A stretch of DNA of 64,000 nt, taken from positions 5,931,001 through 5,995,000 of the forward strand of contig NZ_CP100470.1 in NCBI RefSeq assembly GCF_030323145.1. Reading direction: 5' to 3'. This document shows, one piece after another, positions 44,735 to 53,305 of the stretch; position 1 is the first letter of the stretch; each line of letters starts with the position of its first letter. A model generated the notes under the pieces. It saw only the letters and a list, made by a program, of their open reading frames with translations, searched no databases and had not been told where the DNA came from. Made by a program: the position numbers and the translations under genes. The DNA comes from Mesorhizobium sp. C432A. GTDB taxonomy: Bacteria; Pseudomonadota; Alphaproteobacteria; Rhizobiales; Rhizobiaceae.

Positions 44735-44855
44735 AGCCGCTATTTTGCCGTCAAGCGGACAGACCGCTTGCGGCCCACCCACTGCAGCATTTTCCACTTT
44801 GAGCCGAAATCATTCTCAACTATGGTTCGCCAGGCTTAAGGCATGGGGATTGCCG

Positions 44856-45515
44856 ATGGTTTTATCACGCAGGGGTGTCGTGCTCGGCGGTCTGGCGCTG
44901 GTCGCGGTCGGTGGAACCGGCAATATTGTTCAAGCCGCGGGGGCAAAATCCTTTTTCGCCGGTACCGCCAGCGATAACGATTTCGTCTATCGCAAGACCA
45001 ACTTCGCCAAGATCGACAAGAGATGGCATCGCCAGATCGTCAAGTATTTCAGCAGCGAGCCGGTCGGCACCGTCGTGGTTGATACCCGCCACCACTTCCT
45101 CTACCTCATCATGGAAAACAAGACTGCCATCCGCTACGGCGTCGGCGTCGGCAAGGAAGGCTTCAAATGGTACGGCCGCGCGACGATCGATCGCCGCGCG
45201 CTGTGGCCGCAATGGGTCCCGCCCCCCGAAATGCGTGAGCGCAAACCGGACTTACCGCCCATGATCGCAGGCGGCGCGTCCAACAATCCGCTCGGGCCGC
45301 GCGCGCTCTATCTGTACCGCGACGGCGCCGACATCGGCTACCGCCTGCATGGCACGCTGGAGCCATGGAGCATCGGCACCGACGCTTCCAGCGGCTGCAT
45401 CCGCATGTTCCCCGAAGACATCATCGACCTCTACCAGCGGTGCCCGATCGGCACCGCGGTGGAGGTCCTGCCGCACATCGCCGACCAGGCGCCCGCTTCC
45501 ACCACTGTCGAATGA
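44856..45515 (+). CDS. L,D-transpeptidase (YkuD domain), periplasmic
   Basis: A 219-residue protein from the ATG at 44856. It begins with a leader containing RRGVVLGGLALVAVGG, possibly a Tat signal. The YkuD active site is seen as HGTLEPWSIGTDASSGCIRM with the nucleophile Cys about residue 181. The family forms 3-3 peptidoglycan cross-links or anchors lipoproteins to the wall; rhizobia have many copies. The OmpA-like gene follows by 10 bases, so both act in the envelope. Confidence 0.92.
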   Translation: MVLSRRGVVLGGLALVAVGGTGNIVQAAGAKSFFAGTASDNDFVYRKTNFAKIDKRWHRQIVKYFSSEPVGTVVVDTRHHFLYLIMENKTAIRYGVGVGKEGFKWYGRATIDRRALWPQWVPPPEMRERKPDLPPMIAGGASNNPLGPRALYLYRDGADIGYRLHGTLEPWSIGTDASSGCIRMFPEDIIDLYQRCPIGTAVEVLPHIADQAPASTTVE

Positions 45516-45525
45516 TTGGCGCATC

Positions 45526-46038
45526 ATGAACCGCATGATTGAAAACACGCGCCGGCTGCTCGCCGCCGGCCTGCTGGTTGTGGCCACATCCTGCTCGACC
45601 AGCAACACGCTGGCCCCGTCGACGCCCGACGTCACCAACGCCGAGATTGCCGGCTTCCAGAACGTGCAGCCGGGCAGCGAGGAGGATTTTATCCTCAATG
45701 TCGGCCGCCGCACCTACTTCACGAAAGGTTCGGCCGCGCTCGATTCTGTCGCCAAGGCCACCCTCGACACCCAGATCGCCTGGTTGACAAAGCATCCGCG
45801 CTGGCTGCTCAAGCTGCAGGGTTTCGCCGACGATCCCGGCGCAAGCGAAACGGCGCTGTCACAGCAGCGCGCCGATGCGGTGATGGACTACCTCGCCGCC
45901 GGCGGCATAGACCGGAACCGCATGTGGGCCAAGGGCTACGGCAAGGACAGGCTGGTCCGCGACTGCCCCGACTCCGCCTGCAGGTCGCAGAACCGCCGCG
46001 TTGTGTCTAATTTGCGCGATGAGAGGGACGAGTCGTAG
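45526..46038 (+). CDS. OmpA-family (Pal-like) outer-membrane protein
   Basis: A 170-residue protein from the ATG at 45526. Residues 1-25 form a leader ending in VATSC, a possible but imperfect lipobox. The OmpA C-terminal domain binds peptidoglycan: RRTYFTKGSAALDSVAKATLDTQIAWL, LKLQGFADDPGASETALSQQRADAVMDYLAAGGI, and a terminal RSQNRRVV. It is slightly shorter than Pal. It is coupled to the L,D-transpeptidase gene. Confidence 0.88.
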   Translation: MNRMIENTRRLLAAGLLVVATSCSTSNTLAPSTPDVTNAEIAGFQNVQPGSEEDFILNVGRRTYFTKGSAALDSVAKATLDTQIAWLTKHPRWLLKLQGFADDPGASETALSQQRADAVMDYLAAGGIDRNRMWAKGYGKDRLVRDCPDSACRSQNRRVVSNLRDERDES

Positions 46039-46344
46039 AGGCTGCTGTTTTGCTGGTCGCCAAATCAGTCTCACAACGCGACGGCGGCATGGCTGCAATG
46101 CGCCTATCGGGGACATTCACCCAGCGTTTGCCCCTCCCCGAAAGCTGACGCTCCGGTTGAACCCGGAGTGAAGTCAGCTTCCCGTCTACCAACCTCCGGT
46201 TCAGGGTCTGGTGGGAGGCTTCGGCATCCGCCTCGACCAGTTTGCGGACGTGGCGGTTGTCCGCGATCCTGATCGCGCATGAGCCTCGCCACATGTCGGT
46301 GTGCTACCGGGAGTGGGCGCCGTGGAGCTGGCAGGTACGCTCGC
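46039..46344. other. Gene-free stretch between convergent genes, with hairpin
   Basis: About 300 bases with no gene seen. At 46143-46180 two nested inverted repeats (AAGCTGAC with GTCAGCTT, and CTCCGG with CCGGAG) form a hairpin without a U run; it may end transcripts from either side. Confidence 0.5.
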
Positions 46345-47214
46345 TCAAAGCATCGGCCGTCCACCGGTGACCTCGTAGAGTGCGCCGGTGGTGTAGCTCG
46401 ATCCTTCCGAGGCAAGCAGCACATAGGTCGCTGCAAGCTCTGCCGGTTGCCCGGGACGCTTGAGCGGTGTGTTCTTCCCGAACTCCTTGACCTTCTCAGA
46501 GGGCATTGTCGACGGGATCAGCGGCGTCCAAATCGGCCCGGGAGCGACCGCGTTTACCCGAATGCCGCGTTCAGCTACCAGTCCTGCAAGTCCGGCGGTG
46601 AAGTTGGCGATCGCTCCTTTGGTAGTGGCGTAGGCAAGCAGTGCCGGCGAGGGACTGGTCGCGTTGATCGAGGATGTGTTGATGATGGTCGAGCCGGGTT
46701 CCATGTGCTTCACTGCTTCCTGGGACAGATAGAACATCGCATAGACATTGGTGCGAAAGGTGAGATCCCATTCCTCCGCGCTGATGTCCTCCAGCTTCTC
46801 GAACGACGCCTGGTGGGCTGCATTGTTGACGAGGATGTCCAGGCGCCCGCATTCATCGATAGCTCGCTGCACAAGCGACCGCGCGAAGATTTCGTCCGAG
46901 ATGTCGCCGCGTGCGAGCACCGCCTTGCGCCCCGCTTCCTCGACCAAGCGCGCCGTCTCCTGCGCATCTTCGTCCTCTTCAAGGTAGGAGATGATGACGT
47001 CGGCGCCTTCGCGTGCAAACGCGATCGCCACCGCCCGGCCGATGCCCGAGTCCGCGCCGGTGATCAGCGCGACGCGGTCCGTCAGCTTACCGCTGCCGCG
47101 ATAGCTCTCCTCTCCGTGGTCGGGCCGTGGATCCATCTCGTCGGTATAGCCGGGCATGTCCTGCTGCTGTTCGGGAAGCGGCGGCTGAGGATATTTCTGC
47201 TGGGCATCCTGCAT
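46345..47214 (-). CDS. General-stress-type SDR oxidoreductase (YghA/GSP39-like)
   Basis: A 289-residue SDR from the ATG at 47214 (AAGGAG seven bases upstream). It has the N-terminal tail that marks this subgroup (QKYPQPPLPEQQQDMPGYTDEMDPRPDHGEESYRG), then TGADSGIGRA, NNAAHQ, SSINA and YATTK. Bacillus and enteric relatives are general stress proteins. The stop of a 54-residue protein gene lies one base upstream, so it is the last gene of an operon with the pyruvate-oxidase-like enzyme. Confidence 0.92.
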   Translation of the reverse strand: MQDAQQKYPQPPLPEQQQDMPGYTDEMDPRPDHGEESYRGSGKLTDRVALITGADSGIGRAVAIAFAREGADVIISYLEEDEDAQETARLVEEAGRKAVLARGDISDEIFARSLVQRAIDECGRLDILVNNAAHQASFEKLEDISAEEWDLTFRTNVYAMFYLSQEAVKHMEPGSTIINTSSINATSPSPALLAYATTKGAIANFTAGLAGLVAERGIRVNAVAPGPIWTPLIPSTMPSEKVKEFGKNTPLKRPGQPAELAATYVLLASEGSSYTTGALYEVTGGRPML

Positions 47215-47215
47215 G

Positions 47216-47380
47216 TCAGCTCCTTTTTTGGCTGGAGTTGCGGTTGTGTCGATCCGGTTCCGTGATCGGTCCCTTGGCGGCTTTCGAGCCACCGCCCCAT
47301 TCCTCGGCCTTGCACGCTTGGTCGCCGCCCATGAGGTCCGGCGAACTGCGATTTGCGGTGCCGCTGTCGGTCTTGTTCAA
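47216..47380 (-). CDS. Small hydrophilic protein (54 residues, TTG start)
   Basis: A TTG at 47380, with AAGGAG nine bases upstream, opens MNKTDSGTANRSSPDLMGGD and ends TGA one base before the SDR ATG. The composition (Gly, Ser, Asp, Lys, Asn; a WGGGSKAAKGP patch) is that of disordered stress peptides. It lies 23 bases after the thiamine-diphosphate enzyme gene. Tight coupling on both sides and a good ribosome site support it. Function unknown. Confidence 0.68.
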   Translation of the reverse strand: MNKTDSGTANRSSPDLMGGDQACKAEEWGGGSKAAKGPITEPDRHNRNSSQKRS

Positions 47381-47403
47381 CTCGTGCTCCTTCTTGCGTG
47401 TGG

Positions 47404-49170
47404 TCAGTCTTTGTCGCCGGCGGTAATCATCGACCTAAGCGGCTCTTGCGCCACATTCGCCTCGATTTCCGCGCGTCCGGGGGTATCCGGTAGCGCCTTG
47501 CGGAAATTTCTCGCATAATCCGGTGGCATCTTCGGTGGCATCATCGGTTCGTACGGATCGACCACGGCCTCGATGACCACCGGACCCTCAGCAGCCAGGG
47601 CAGCGTCGAGAACGCCTTCCACCTCCTCGGCGCGAGAGACGCTGTAGCCAATGCCGCCCATGGCTTCGGCGGCCATGGCGAAGTCGATGGGCTGGAGTTC
47701 GCAGGCGAATTGCGGGTTGCCGAGAAACATCATCTGCTCCCAGGCGATCTGATTGAGCATGCCGTTCTTGAGCACGAGCACCTTGAGTGGGACCCGGTAC
47801 CGAACTGCCGTCGAGAACTCTCCGAGCTGCATCGCGAGACCGCCGTCGCCGACGACCGCGAAGACCGGCCGGCCGGGAAAGGCCAGGCCCGCGGCGATCG
47901 CGTAGGGCAGTCCGCATGCCATCGAGGCCAGCGCGCCCGAGACGCCGAAGGCCTGCCCGTCACGCAGTTCGATATGGCGGGCCGCCATCTCGGTGTTCTG
48001 GCCGGAATCGGCAACCAGGATCGCCTCATCGGGCAATCGTTTCCCAAATGCGCGTGTGACCACCTGGGGCTTGAGCGAAGTGGCGGCCTTTTGCTCCGAC
48101 TGCGCCATCATCTCGCGCCAGCGTCGCATGCCCGCCTGCGCCTTCTCGAGGAAGCTGCGATCATCCTTGCGCTTCAGGCGCTTGTTCAGCAATCGCAGCG
48201 TCACGGCGGCATCGCCGGCAAGGCCGGCCTCAATGGGATAGCGCAGGCCGATGCGCTGCGGGTCGCGCTCGATCTGCACCCCGCGCGCCTGTCCCGGCTT
48301 CGGGTAGTATTCGATGTAGGGAAAGGTCGAGCCGACGACGAGCAGCGCGTCACATTCCTCCATGATTTCCTGCGACGGCAGCGTGCCGAGAATTCCGATG
48401 CCGCCAGTCGTCAGCGGGTCATCGTCGGGCAAGGCAGCCTTACCGAGCAAGGCCTTTGCGACGGGGGCACCAAGCAGCTCCGCCGTCTCTTCCAACTCGT
48501 GCCTGGCACCAAGCGCGCCCCGACCGGCGAGGATCGCGACCTTCGTCGCCCCGTTCAGGATCTCGGCGGCTTTCGCAAGTTGTTCTTCGTCGGGAAGCCT
48601 GCTTCCTTCGAACCAACGATCCGGCGTATGCGACGGTTTGTTGCGCTTCGAGCGCTTGGCTTGGTAGAGCGTGTGCTCCTGCACATCGCTGGCGATCGAC
48701 AGATGCGCAACGCCGCGACGTGCCAGCGCCGACCTGCAGGCGAGACCGGCCAGGCTTTCCATATGCGCCGCGTCGGAGACCTGCGCGTTGAAGACGGCGA
48801 CATCGCTGAAGACGCGCGTCAAGTCGACATCCTGCTGGGTGAAGGTCTCGATGAGGTCGTGGAACTGCATGCCGGTAATGGCGAGCACCGGCGCTTGGTC
48901 GAGCTTGGCATCGTAGAGTCCAGTCAGGAGGTGTGTGCCGCCAGGGCCGGAAGTTGCGAGGCAGACACCGAGCTTGCCTGTCCATTTTGAGTAGGCGCAC
49001 GCCATGAACGCCGCGGATTCCTCGTGCCGCACCTGAATGAAGCGGATGCGGTCCTGCCGCTTGCGCAGCGCCTCCATGATGCCATTGATGCCGTCGCCCG
49101 GCAGGCCAAAGATGATATCGACGTTCCAGTCGATCAGCGTCTCGATGAGGATGTCCGCGGCGGTCGGCAT
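47404..49170 (-). CDS. Thiamine-diphosphate enzyme (pyruvate oxidase/acetolactate synthase-like)
   Basis: A 588-residue TPP enzyme with three domains. The N-terminal pyrimidine domain has VDIIFGLPGDGINGIMEAL and the catalytic Glu in VRHEESAAFMA (about 50). A central domain contains AILAGRGALGA. The C-terminal PP domain reads AVVGDGGLAMQLGEFSTAVRY and VLKNGMLNQIAWEQ. This resembles PoxB-type pyruvate oxidases and unnamed TPP proteins of stress regulons more than biosynthetic IlvB. It lies second in an operon started by EcfG-type site 6. It may shunt pyruvate under stress; the activity is inferred. Confidence 0.87.
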   Translation of the reverse strand: MPTAADILIETLIDWNVDIIFGLPGDGINGIMEALRKRQDRIRFIQVRHEESAAFMACAYSKWTGKLGVCLATSGPGGTHLLTGLYDAKLDQAPVLAITGMQFHDLIETFTQQDVDLTRVFSDVAVFNAQVSDAAHMESLAGLACRSALARRGVAHLSIASDVQEHTLYQAKRSKRNKPSHTPDRWFEGSRLPDEEQLAKAAEILNGATKVAILAGRGALGARHELEETAELLGAPVAKALLGKAALPDDDPLTTGGIGILGTLPSQEIMEECDALLVVGSTFPYIEYYPKPGQARGVQIERDPQRIGLRYPIEAGLAGDAAVTLRLLNKRLKRKDDRSFLEKAQAGMRRWREMMAQSEQKAATSLKPQVVTRAFGKRLPDEAILVADSGQNTEMAARHIELRDGQAFGVSGALASMACGLPYAIAAGLAFPGRPVFAVVGDGGLAMQLGEFSTAVRYRVPLKVLVLKNGMLNQIAWEQMMFLGNPQFACELQPIDFAMAAEAMGGIGYSVSRAEEVEGVLDAALAAEGPVVIEAVVDPYEPMMPPKMPPDYARNFRKALPDTPGRAEIEANVAQEPLRSMITAGDKD

Positions 49171-49180
49171 GTCTCAGTCC

Positions 49181-49324
49181 TTACCGCGATGCGGATCCCG
49201 CCGCCTGGCTGCTCTTGTTCGCGGTCTTGTCAGTCTTACGCTGGTCTTTGTTGCCGCCGCGATTGCCGCCATGCAACTCGTCGGAAGATTGAGCGGTCTT
49301 GCCGTCTTCCAAATTAGTGGCCAT
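49181..49324 (-). CDS. Small hydrophilic protein (47 residues)
   Basis: ATG at 49324 with GGGAG upstream, frame MATNLEDGKTAQSSDELHGG followed by a Lys/Asn/Gly/Ser-rich tail, TAA at 49183-49181. It is the first gene after EcfG-type site 6 (30 bases upstream) and ends 10 bases before the thiamine-diphosphate enzyme. Disordered in character, like its two neighbours at 47216 and 50079. Confidence 0.68.
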   Translation of the reverse strand: MATNLEDGKTAQSSDELHGGNRGGNKDQRKTDKTANKSSQAAGSASR

Positions 49325-49353
49325 GCGCAAAGCTCCCTACATCCGGCCTGCCT

Positions 49354-49378
49354 AACCAGAAAGTCGGTGAGATGTTCC
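49354..49378 (-). promoter_or_regulatory. EcfG promoter-like site 6
   Basis: Minus-strand GGAAC, 17 bases, GTT (plus-strand gttcc at 49374-49378, aac at 49354-49356). It begins 30 bases before the 47-residue gene and would drive the four-gene operon down to 46345. Confidence 0.66.
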
Positions 49379-49607
49379 GTGCCCGAAGGCAAGGCCGCCT
49401 AGTCAGGTGCCGAAGGCAAACGTGTCAGTACCACCCGATGAGGCGCTGTTCGGCAGTCAGCGGCTGAACAGGCGAGGTGCGATCGAACAGACGAAGGCAT
49501 CGAACTGCTGCGAGGCCGAGGATTGCATGTAGTGGCCGAGGCTGTCTGATCGCCAAAAGCTCTCGCGGCAGAGCTGGCCGATGTTCAGGTCGCGTCTTCG
49601 CAGGTCC

Positions 49608-49787
49608 CTATAGCCAGAGCGCAACGCCGCCCGGACCGTCCCCATAGGCGAACTCCTCGCACCCCTCGTCGACGATTTCTCGCGCGGGATTCCGCCTCAG
49701 TGGCGAAAGGACTCGTTCGTCGCGCACACCGCGGCGGGCGATGTGCGCCTCGACCATGCGGTGCCTGGCGTGCCGGTAGTCTGGGAT
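49608..49787 (-). pseudogene. pcm: N-terminal remnant of protein-L-isoaspartate O-methyltransferase
   Basis: The minus-strand frame reads DYRHARHRMVEAHIARRG, then VRDERVLSPLRRNPARE and EEFAYGDGP, before ending at TAG 49610-49608. This is the start of Pcm-type proteins (RMVExHIARRGVRDxRVL...EFAY), which normally run on for about 210 residues with a SAM-binding core that is absent here. At the expected start, just after GAGGAGCC, the codon is ATC (49787-49785) instead of ATG. Remnant assigned by eye. Confidence 0.6.
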
Positions 49788-49805
49788 GGCTCCTCGATAG
49801 CCTTA

Positions 49806-49836
49806 AAAAGACGGCAGGCTTAGTCGTCCTGCCTGC
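49806..49836 (-). terminator. Intrinsic terminator of the small-protein operon
   Basis: Minus strand: GCAGGC, an 11-base loop containing the TAA of the preceding gene, GCCTGC, then CGTCTTTTT. The stem overlaps the stop codon of the 81-residue protein gene. Confidence 0.65.
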
Positions 49837-50065
49837 GCTTGTGGTGCTCGCTCTCCTGGTTTTCGCCGCGGATCATCTGGCGATCGTCCTTGTCGGTCAA
49901 TTCCACGCCCTCGTCGCGTAGATTGGCGCCGTCTTGCCGCGCCTCGCGCTCCTGCTTGGATGTCTTCAGCTCATCCTCGGCATTGAAATCGTCGCCGGCA
50001 TTGCTGGAGTTCTCGCGCTTTTCGATGATGCGCAGCTGCTGCTCGTGGGTCTTCCGGCCGGCCAT
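49820..50065 (-). CDS. Small charged hydrophilic protein (81 residues)
   Basis: From the ATG at 50065 (AGGAGG ten bases upstream) the frame reads MAGRKTHEQQLRIIEKRENS and continues strongly charged and Gln/Glu/Asp/Lys-rich to EHHKRRQDD. No hydrophobic core, so likely disordered or coiled. It follows the 71-residue gene by 13 bases under EcfG-type site 7. Similar small stress proteins are common in Rhizobiales. Function unknown. Confidence 0.72.
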   Translation of the reverse strand: MAGRKTHEQQLRIIEKRENSSNAGDDFNAEDELKTSKQEREARQDGANLRDEGVELTDKDDRQMIRGENQESEHHKRRQDD

Positions 50066-50078
50066 GGCAAGGTGCCTC

Positions 50079-50294
50079 CTACTTGTTCGTGCGTCCGGTC
50101 TGGTCAGGGTTGATGCCGCCCTGAGGCGTGACGTCGTTCTCGACATCGCCTTCGAACGTATTGTCCCCATCGAGAGCATCGCTCTCGTCGAGCATATCGC
50201 CGCCCTTGACCGCGCCCTTCGAGGTGCCGATTCCCGGGTTGTCTCGCAGATCCTTGTCCGTGGGCTGTTTAGTCTTGGGGTGTTGGTTGGTCAT
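50079..50294 (-). CDS. Small acidic hydrophilic protein (71 residues)
   Basis: MTNQHPKTKQPTDKDLRDNPG then a Gly/Asp-rich tail (GDMLDESDALDGDNTFEGDVENDV). Entirely hydrophilic and acidic. First gene after EcfG-type site 7, about 54 bases downstream of the -10. Its pattern of short NPGIG and GGINPDQ motifs recurs in stress-induced rhizobial peptides. Function unknown. Confidence 0.72.
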   Translation of the reverse strand: MTNQHPKTKQPTDKDLRDNPGIGTSKGAVKGGDMLDESDALDGDNTFEGDVENDVTPQGGINPDQTGRTNK

Positions 50295-50347
50295 GGAATT
50301 TCTCAGCGCTGGTTGAGCTTGGACGAAAGACGGTCCTGGCGCTGTCC

Positions 50348-50372
50348 AACTTCAACGTGGAGAAAATGTTCC
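50348..50372 (-). promoter_or_regulatory. EcfG promoter-like site 7
   Basis: Minus-strand GGAAC, 17 bases, GTT (plus-strand gttcc at 50368-50372, aac at 50348-50350), upstream of the two-gene operon of small hydrophilic proteins. Confidence 0.62.
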
Positions 50373-50481
50373 GGAACATATTCGCTTGTCAGGTGCGCGT
50401 AAGCGGCCAGGCGGCCGCCGTCTCGGCTAGCGAAACTCCAAGCATGCCACATTACATCCCATTCCGAGGCGAATTGGCAGG

Positions 50482-51609
50482 CTAAAGTGAAAATCGAGAC
50501 GGTCGAAAGCTTGCAAGGAGTGGGTGCTCTGTTCCGGTGGCGATCTCGGTTGCAAGCAGTTCGCCGGCAATCAAGCCAAGTGTTGCGCCGCTGTGGCTGA
50601 AGGCGACGTAATACCCCTCGATCTCCCGCAACTGGCCGAAGACCGGCTCGCCGTCTCCGGGGATCGGCTTGGGCCCGACACCGTAGCTCTCCAATTCCAA
50701 TTTCGGATGACCGTCGAGAACATTCGACGCTTCGTCGAGAAGCCCCTGGATGGTCGATGCTTTTACGCGATAAGTCCCGTCCGGATTGACTACCACCTCT
50801 TTTTCCGACCAGGCAGAATCGAGCGCGAGGGCGCCATCAGGCGTCGGCCGGATGGCGACGCGCGGCGTGTTGAGCACGGCGCGTAGAGGCAAGTCGACTG
50901 GCTTGGTGCTGACCAGCAGCGCGATCGGTGTCCCATCGGCAATACGCTGACCGGCCACGGCAACCATTCGCGGCACATCCGCACCGGTCGCCAGAAGCAC
51001 CGCGTTGGCGGCGAAGCTGATCCCGCTGGTGGTGGTGACGCCGGTGGCGCGGCCGTTGGCGACGGTGACGGTAGCGCTTCCGGCCTCGGTGACCACCTGG
51101 CCGCCCCGCTCCACGAATTCCGCGATCAATATTTCGATCAGCGACGGCAGGTCGACCCAGCCCTCGCCCGGGTTGAAGATCGCGCCTTGAGGCGTGACAG
51201 CGCTTGCGCAGACACCCGGCGCGACCAACCTTATGGCGTCCGCGGACAGATGCTGCGCATCATAGCCGAGACGTTTTTCGTGAGCGAAGACATCGGCGAT
51301 CTCGTTTGAGGCATCGTCCGCATCCCACGTCAGGCCACCGTCGAAACGCAGCCAGGCGGCATCCGGGCATCGCGCCGACAAACTGCGGTAGCGGTCGATA
51401 CCGATCATGCGCAGGCGATGATATTCAGCCGAGCGCCTGCGCGCCGAATTGATCCAGGCGAGCGAGCGGCCGGAAGCTCCCTTGGCGAGCGGTCCATCAT
51501 TGACCAGCACGGTCTCGATGCCGAGCCTTGCAAGATGAACGGCCGAGGAGACGCCAAAAATGCCGCCGCCGACGACAACGACCTTGGAAACCTGATGTGA
51601 TGCAGCCAT
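50482..51609 (-). CDS. FAD-dependent oxidoreductase (DAO/glycine oxidase family)
   Basis: A 375-residue DAO-fold flavoprotein from the ATG at 51609 (MAASHQVSKVVVVGGG); the frame opens 18 codons earlier but those residues are Pro/Ser-rich. VVVVGGGIFGVSSAVHLARLG binds FAD, GASGRSLAWIN follows, and the C-terminal YYVAFSHSGATLGLIAGELLATEI closes the domain. The family oxidises D-amino acids, sarcosine, glycine or Amadori compounds. It lies 60 bases after the transporter fusion gene, so it probably acts on the imported amine. Confidence 0.88.
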   Translation of the reverse strand: MAASHQVSKVVVVGGGIFGVSSAVHLARLGIETVLVNDGPLAKGASGRSLAWINSARRRSAEYHRLRMIGIDRYRSLSARCPDAAWLRFDGGLTWDADDASNEIADVFAHEKRLGYDAQHLSADAIRLVAPGVCASAVTPQGAIFNPGEGWVDLPSLIEILIAEFVERGGQVVTEAGSATVTVANGRATGVTTTSGISFAANAVLLATGADVPRMVAVAGQRIADGTPIALLVSTKPVDLPLRAVLNTPRVAIRPTPDGALALDSAWSEKEVVVNPDGTYRVKASTIQGLLDEASNVLDGHPKLELESYGVGPKPIPGDGEPVFGQLREIEGYYVAFSHSGATLGLIAGELLATEIATGTEHPLLASFRPSRFSL

Positions 51610-51669
51610 GAGATATCTTTCACTGGTGGAGGTTGGTTTGGGCGGCCGTCTTGAAGGGCTCATGCGTGA

Positions 51670-53211
51670 TCAAAGCACTTCGGCAAGGAAGTGCTTCAGA
51701 CGCGGGCTTTTCGGCGTGTCGAAAATCGCGGCAGGCGTGCCGGCCTCGATGATGCGGCCTTCATCCATGAAGACGACCTGATCGGCGACCTTGCGGGCGA
51801 AGCCCATTTCATGCGTCACCACGACCATTGTCATGCCGCGCCGGCCGAGATCCGCCATGAGGTTGAGCACACCCTTCACCAGTTCTGGATCGAGTGCGCT
51901 CGTTACCTCATCGAACAAGATGACCTCCGGGTCCATCGCCAATGCACGAGCGATTGCCACACGCTGCTGCTGGCCACCGGAAAGGCTCCCTGGACGATGG
52001 TGTTTGCGGGTCGCAAGCCCGACGTCGGCAAGGCGCGCCTCGGCGATGCGCTCAGCTTCCTGTACAGGGAGCCCCTTTACCTTGGTCAGCGACAGCATGA
52101 CGTTTTCGAGCGCGGTGTGGTCGGGAAACAGATTGAACTGCTGGAAAACCATGCCGACACGCCGGCGCAGTTTTTCAGGCTTCATCGCCAGGATGCTCGC
52201 ACCATCGAGCAACACCTCACCGCCCTTGGGCTCGACCAGGCGGTTGAGGCAGCGCAGCAGGGTCGACTTGCCCGAACCTGATGGGCCGATCACGCATGTG
52301 ACCGTGCCAGGCTTGACTGCCAGGCTGACGCCTTTGAGAACATCGAGGTCGCCATAGGCCATGTCGAGATCGGTAATGGCGAGACTGCCGCCCTTGAAGC
52401 GGGGCAGCGCTGAGCGGGCATCAGAGCCGGCCTCCGAAAGTGCACTGCCGGTGGCGCCCTCCAGTTCGCTCACTTCGGCCAGGCCGCTGATGACGAGGCC
52501 TGCCTTTTGCTTTCCGACCCGCAGCGAGTTGTCGATGTAGTTGACCACATGGGTCAACGGCACGGTGATGACGAGATAGAACACGCCGGCCAGAAGCAAT
52601 GGCGAGAGATTTCCGGTGACCACTGCCTGGTCCTGACCGACACGGAAGATCTCGCGCTCCGAGGCGAGCAGACCGAGGAAGTAGACAAGGCTTGAATCCT
52701 TGACGTTGCCGATGAACTGGTTGACGAGGGCCGGCAAGACGCGGCGGATGCCTTGCGGGATCACGATCAGGCGCATGCCTTGGCCGTAGCTCATGCTGAG
52801 CGCCCTGCAGGCCTCCATCTGCCCGCGCTCGACGCTCTGGATGCCCGAGCGGAAGATTTCGCCGATATAGGCGCCGGCGATCAGGCTCAGCGCAAGAATG
52901 CCGAGCGGAAAGGGCGAAGGGCCGAAGATTTCACGGCCGATGCGGGCAAAGCCCTGGCCTATCAGCAGGATGGTGACGATCGCCGGCAGCCCACGGAATA
53001 TATCCGTGTAGACCCGCGCCGGAATGCGCAGCCAGCGCGATTGCGAGATGCCCATGACCGCCAGGATCATGCCGAGGATGACACCCAGCACCGTCGACGC
53101 GGCGGCGAGGATCAACGTGTTCTTCAATCCGATGGTGATCATGCTGGGCAGCACGTCCGCCATGGCCTGCCAGTCGAGGAAACTGCGCCGCAGGTTTTCG
53201 AGCCAGTTCAT
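51670..53211 (-). CDS. Amino-acid ABC transporter permease-ATPase fusion
   Basis: A 513-residue protein joining two normally separate subunits. Residues 15-230 are a HisM-type permease ([32 protein letters not shown] loop [22 protein letters not shown]). After a 40-residue linker ([15 protein letters not shown]) comes a GlnQ-type ATPase (about 275-513) with [33 protein letters not shown] and [14 protein letters not shown]. Fusion fixes a 1:1 ratio and suggests a homodimeric transporter. It pairs with the binding protein at 53306. Confidence 0.92.
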   Translation of the reverse strand: MNWLENLRRSFLDWQAMADVLPSMITIGLKNTLILAAASTVLGVILGMILAVMGISQSRWLRIPARVYTDIFRGLPAIVTILLIGQGFARIGREIFGPSPFPLGILALSLIAGAYIGEIFRSGIQSVERGQMEACRALSMSYGQGMRLIVIPQGIRRVLPALVNQFIGNVKDSSLVYFLGLLASEREIFRVGQDQAVVTGNLSPLLLAGVFYLVITVPLTHVVNYIDNSLRVGKQKAGLVISGLAEVSELEGATGSALSEAGSDARSALPRFKGGSLAITDLDMAYGDLDVLKGVSLAVKPGTVTCVIGPSGSGKSTLLRCLNRLVEPKGGEVLLDGASILAMKPEKLRRRVGMVFQQFNLFPDHTALENVMLSLTKVKGLPVQEAERIAEARLADVGLATRKHHRPGSLSGGQQQRVAIARALAMDPEVILFDEVTSALDPELVKGVLNLMADLGRRGMTMVVVTHEMGFARKVADQVVFMDEGRIIEAGTPAAIFDTPKSPRLKHFLAEVL

Positions 53212-53305
53212 TCGCCCCCCTTTCGGTTGCGCTATTCACATCGTCCGCATCAAGGACGGCGGCGTAATCCGGCCGCCGGCATGAGAGCCAGCGGCCGGGT
53301 ACGGT

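Noticed and set aside
44384..44797. 137-codon minus-strand frame spanning both terminator hairpins
   Set aside because: It would be translated through two intrinsic terminators and looks like readthrough of the small-RNA region.
46007..46294. 95-codon minus-strand frame between convergent genes
   Set aside because: It contains a hairpin, overlaps the OmpA-like gene end and has no recognisable similarity.
49457..49645. 62-codon minus-strand frame with GAGGAG upstream
   Set aside because: The apparent ribosome site lies inside the pcm remnant frame (Glu-Glu codons), and the product resembles no known family.
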